A stretch of DNA of 27,872 nt from an uncultured Halieaceae bacterium (lineage in GTDB: Bacteria; Pseudomonadota; Gammaproteobacteria; Pseudomonadales; Halieaceae), in the NCBI GenBank assembly GCA_913063005.1, contig CAJXZI010000002.1, forward strand, positions 1 to 27,872, read 5' to 3'. Numbering within the stretch: the stretch's first letter is position 1; each line of letters starts with the position of its first letter. Shown piece by piece: positions 25,542 to 27,872 of this stretch. A program made the position numbers and the translations under genes. The notes under the pieces were generated by a model, which made no database searches, was not told the origin of the DNA, and was given only the letters and a program-made list of their open reading frames with translations.

Positions 25542-26147
25542 CTATGAATCGGCCAGCAATCCCTCGCGGTGCGCTGGCCGAGACGTTTCTGGGGACAGCC
25601 AAATAGCGATAAACATCGGCGCAAAGTCCGGATCCTCAACGGCCCCAAGCCAGTTGCCGTTGAAATAAAAACGACTTACACCTGACGCGTCGACATCAAA
25701 GGTGATGGTGTCGCCTTTACTCACGTCCGGCCATATCATCTCGAGGTACTTGACCCAGCTCGCCTGCCGCTTATCCGTAAAGCCCAAATGATTCCATTCC
25801 TTGGTGGTCTGGCTCGCCAGTACGCTACCCAAAATATTACGCGCGTAAGTGAGCTCATAGCGAAACGAGGTTTTGGGGTCCCGCCACTCACCTGTCTCGG
25901 TGAAGAGCACCGAGTCAAACACCTTGAAGACCATTACTCGAAGAGAAGATTTACCCACCTGCTTGAGCGGCGGAAGCGCATCATAGGCTATGAGCTGTGA
26001 AGAGGCAGAGGTAGCCGCATCCTCGGTTCCTGAGGTCACGTCTTTATCCGAGTCACTAGCCTGCACTGTCTGAGCCATAAAGACTGTCGCCACAACCAAA
26101 ATGGCTAGAAGTCTTCGATAGATAGGGCCTTTTACACCGTCTGTCAT
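25542..26147 (-). CDS. Chalcone-isomerase-like exported protein
   Basis: The 201-residue protein has a signal peptide (hydrophobic stretch LLAILVVATVFMAQTVQA, cleavage near 30) and then a chalcone-isomerase-like fold (PF16036-type). FKVFDSVLFTETGEW, LTYARNI and the C-terminal RFYFNGNWLGAVEDPDFA, FIAIWLSPETSRP are typical of the bacterial family. Bacterial members are thought to bind lipid-like ligands rather than act on flavonoids; no activity is assumed here. ATG overlaps the DUF2878 stop (ATGA). It is convergent with receptor 2, whose stop is 15 bp away. Confidence 0.85.
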   Translation of the reverse strand: MTDGVKGPIYRRLLAILVVATVFMAQTVQASDSDKDVTSGTEDAATSASSQLIAYDALPPLKQVGKSSLRVMVFKVFDSVLFTETGEWRDPKTSFRYELTYARNILGSVLASQTTKEWNHLGFTDKRQASWVKYLEMIWPDVSKGDTITFDVDASGVSRFYFNGNWLGAVEDPDFAPMFIAIWLSPETSRPAHREGLLADS

Positions 26148-26638
26148 ACCGCCTGCTTTCGATACTGACTAAATCGCACCATGAGTGGCAGCATAATCAT
26201 CCACAGCGGTACCAATAGGATCATCGTGTTCACCTCGCCGAGTGGAAGCGTTACTGCACCAAACTTTTGCCCTGCCAGATAGTTCATCGGCGCGATGGCA
26301 CCCAGCACGACGGGGCGCCACCAGCTCTCTCCCAGAAACGCCATTGCTCGAGGCAGCGCCGTTGGAAACACGCACCACAAGCACACCATCCAAATCGGGA
26401 ACAGCTGATCGCCAAAATGAAACACACCCAGCAGGGTCAGCGCAAAATCGACGCCTAAGCCGAGAGCCAAGCAGGGCAATACACGGCGTAACTCGAGCCG
26501 TAAGTCTGCCACTGCCCAGTAATGAAAGGCCATGAGGACAAACGTCAATAAAAGCCAATCGTCGCGACCGACCACACAGCTAAACCACGTCGTTTGAAAC
26601 CAAACGGCATTAAACCAGGATTTTTCTACAATATTCAT
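26144..26638 (-). CDS. DUF2878 membrane protein
   Basis: The 164-residue inner-membrane protein has about five hydrophobic segments. The WFNAVWFQTTWFSCVVGRDD opening and FPIWMVCLWCVFPTAL match the DUF2878 family (PF11086). Its function is unknown. In many marine bacteria this family sits with chalcone-isomerase-like proteins, cyclopropane-fatty-acid-type methyltransferases and DUF1365 in membrane-lipid or photo-oxidative stress clusters; only the first partner is present here. It overlaps the chalcone-isomerase-like gene by 4 bp and starts 40 bp after the aminotransferase stop. Confidence 0.82.
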   Translation of the reverse strand: MNIVEKSWFNAVWFQTTWFSCVVGRDDWLLLTFVLMAFHYWAVADLRLELRRVLPCLALGLGVDFALTLLGVFHFGDQLFPIWMVCLWCVFPTALPRAMAFLGESWWRPVVLGAIAPMNYLAGQKFGAVTLPLGEVNTMILLVPLWMIMLPLMVRFSQYRKQAV

Positions 26639-26678
26639 GCTGCTGATACGACAGACTCAGCACTTAAGATCTCGCCGT

Positions 26679-27872
26679 CTAACTAACACCGTAAAATTGT
26701 GCAGTCTTATCGAGGGCCGCTGCTAAACGGGAGACCAACGCATCTGCTTCATCGGTCGTCGTCACAAAAGGCGGCGACATGATCATTGCATCGCCCGTCT
26801 GGCGCACCATAAGGCCACTCTCAATCGCCCGATCGCGACAATACACCGCCGCCCCCGACTCTGGAGCAAGGCGCTCTCTTGAACCTTTGTCACGTACGAG
26901 CTCCACTGCAGCCACAAGCCCCTTGGAACGCACTTGGCCAACAATCGGATGATCAGCAAGACCTTGAAGCGCAGCAGTAAAGTGGGGGGCCAAGACCGAC
27001 GTTGATTGCGCCAGAATGTCGGTGTTCTGCAGAACATCCATTGTCGCCAAACCCGCGGCACAAGACGCAGGATGGCCTGAATACGTCAGACCATGGGCAA
27101 ACTCACCACCACTACCCAGTAGAACGTCAGCTACTTTATCGCTGACCAAGCAGCCACCGAGTGGCATATAGCCATTGGTGACGGCTTTGGCAAAGGTAAT
27201 CAGGTCGGGCTTCGTATTGTAGGTTTGAAAACCAAATAAGTTACCGGTGCGCCCGAAGCCGCAAATGACCTCATCGGAAATGAACAGGATGTCACGCTCG
27301 TCGAGAATTTTTTGAACGGCAGGCCAGTAGGTATCTGGCGGGATAATGACACCACCCGCTCCCTGAATAGGCTCAGCGATGAACGCCGCCACGTTGCCCT
27401 CTCCGAGCTCATCGATTTTCTTTGCAAGCTCGTTGGCGGCCCACAGACCAAACTCATCCGAACTCATATCACCACCCAGTTCGAACCAGTGAGGCTGCTC
27501 AATGTGGCGAATGTAATCCAAGCCTTCGGTCTGTTCGTGCATTGCACTCATACCACCTAACGAGCCGGCGGCAATGGTACTTCCGTGGTACGCGTTTTTA
27601 CGGCTGATGATTAGACGCTTCTCAGGCTTGCCGAGGAGCTGATAATACCGATGCACAAACTTGATCTGGGTATCGTTTGCCTCAGACCCTGAATTGGTGA
27701 AGAAAACCTTGTTGAAATGTGCAGGCGCCATGCTGGTGAGTCGGGAGGCCAACTCCACCGCAGGCTGGTTCGAACACTTAAAGAAATTGTTATAGAACGG
27801 CAACTCCATTAATTGATCGGCCACGGCTTGCTTAATGCCATCTTGGCTGTAGCCAAGGCTGCAACACCACAG
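26679..27872 (-). CDS. Class III (omega-) aminotransferase, 5' end cut by window edge
   Basis: The frame is open from the right edge (397 residues visible; the N-terminal part is missing). The start is outside: in-frame LWCCSLGYSQDGIKQAV at the edge is clearly family sequence, so the GTG at 27824 is not the start. PLP-enzyme features are FFTNSGSEANDTQIKF (phosphate site), AYHGST, FISDEVICGFGRTG (Asp to the ring nitrogen) and TFAKAVTNGYMPLGG with the Schiff-base Lys. Such enzymes move amino groups from omega-amino acids, polyamines or beta-alanine to pyruvate or similar acceptors; the exact donor cannot be read. It may be cotranscribed with DUF2878. Confidence 0.93.
   Translation of the reverse strand: MWCCSLGYSQDGIKQAVADQLMELPFYNNFFKCSNQPAVELASRLTSMAPAHFNKVFFTNSGSEANDTQIKFVHRYYQLLGKPEKRLIISRKNAYHGSTIAAGSLGGMSAMHEQTEGLDYIRHIEQPHWFELGGDMSSDEFGLWAANELAKKIDELGEGNVAAFIAEPIQGAGGVIIPPDTYWPAVQKILDERDILFISDEVICGFGRTGNLFGFQTYNTKPDLITFAKAVTNGYMPLGGCLVSDKVADVLLGSGGEFAHGLTYSGHPASCAAGLATMDVLQNTDILAQSTSVLAPHFTAALQGLADHPIVGQVRSKGLVAAVELVRDKGSRERLAPESGAAVYCRDRAIESGLMVRQTGDAMIMSPPFVTTTDEADALVSRLAAALDKTAQFYGVS

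Noticed and set aside
27822..27824. GTG as the true start of the aminotransferase
   Set aside because: Upstream in-frame residues to the window edge match the family's N-terminal region, so the gene continues outside.

Overview
The window looks like chromosomal DNA from a marine gammaproteobacterium, probably of the OM60/NOR5 (Halieaceae) type. That placement is an inference from gene content: large TonB-dependent receptors, TPR-sulfotransferases, a BCCT osmolyte transporter, BCAA catabolism, and a DUF2878/chalcone-isomerase-like pair. No rRNA or marker gene is present to fix it. No tRNA, rRNA, CRISPR, IS element, integrase or phage gene was seen. Coding density is high, and most genes sit in short operons with ATGA overlaps.

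Layout. (1) 1-5.0 kb, minus strand: a secreted M14 zinc carboxypeptidase (cut by the left edge), a 670-residue beta-propeller lipoprotein and an NhaC-type antiporter. The two longest non-coding stretches here carry unusual tandem repeats: a perfect 8-bp unit x8 (1028-1091) and a degenerate 13/14-bp unit x16 (3403-3622). (2) 5.1-9.1 kb: gpsA and an M48 metalloprotease lipoprotein (plus), convergent with a BCCT transporter (minus). (3) 9.2-15.8 kb, receptor module 1: TonB-dependent receptor, intrinsic terminator, TPR-sulfotransferase, a second small sulfotransferase (ATGA overlap), and a convergent aspartyl/asparaginyl beta-hydroxylase. (4) 15.8-20.4 kb: a MarR regulator with a perfect 18-bp palindrome upstream, convergent with a four-gene valine-catabolic operon whose gene order follows the reaction order (acyl-CoA dehydrogenase, enoyl-CoA hydratase, 3-hydroxyisobutyryl-CoA hydrolase, 3-hydroxyisobutyrate dehydrogenase). 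(5) 20.6-25.5 kb, receptor module 2: LuxR-type regulator, a second TPR-sulfotransferase two bases downstream, then a second TonB-dependent receptor. (6) 25.5-27.9 kb, minus: a chalcone-isomerase-like secreted protein and a DUF2878 membrane protein (ATGA overlap), behind a class III aminotransferase cut by the right edge.

The most interesting aspect is that two paralogous TonB receptor + TPR-sulfotransferase modules flank the valine operon. Receptor 2 has striking Tyr/Asp/Glu clusters resembling tyrosine-sulfation sites. Module 1 adds a second sulfotransferase and a 2-oxoglutarate hydroxylase. An 11-bp half of the MarR palindrome recurs in the leader of receptor 1, which may link regulation of the catabolic operon with receptor 1. 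A working hypothesis, not a demonstrated fact, is that these modules modify (sulfate, hydroxylate) either the receptor, an unseen peptide, or the receptor's ligand.
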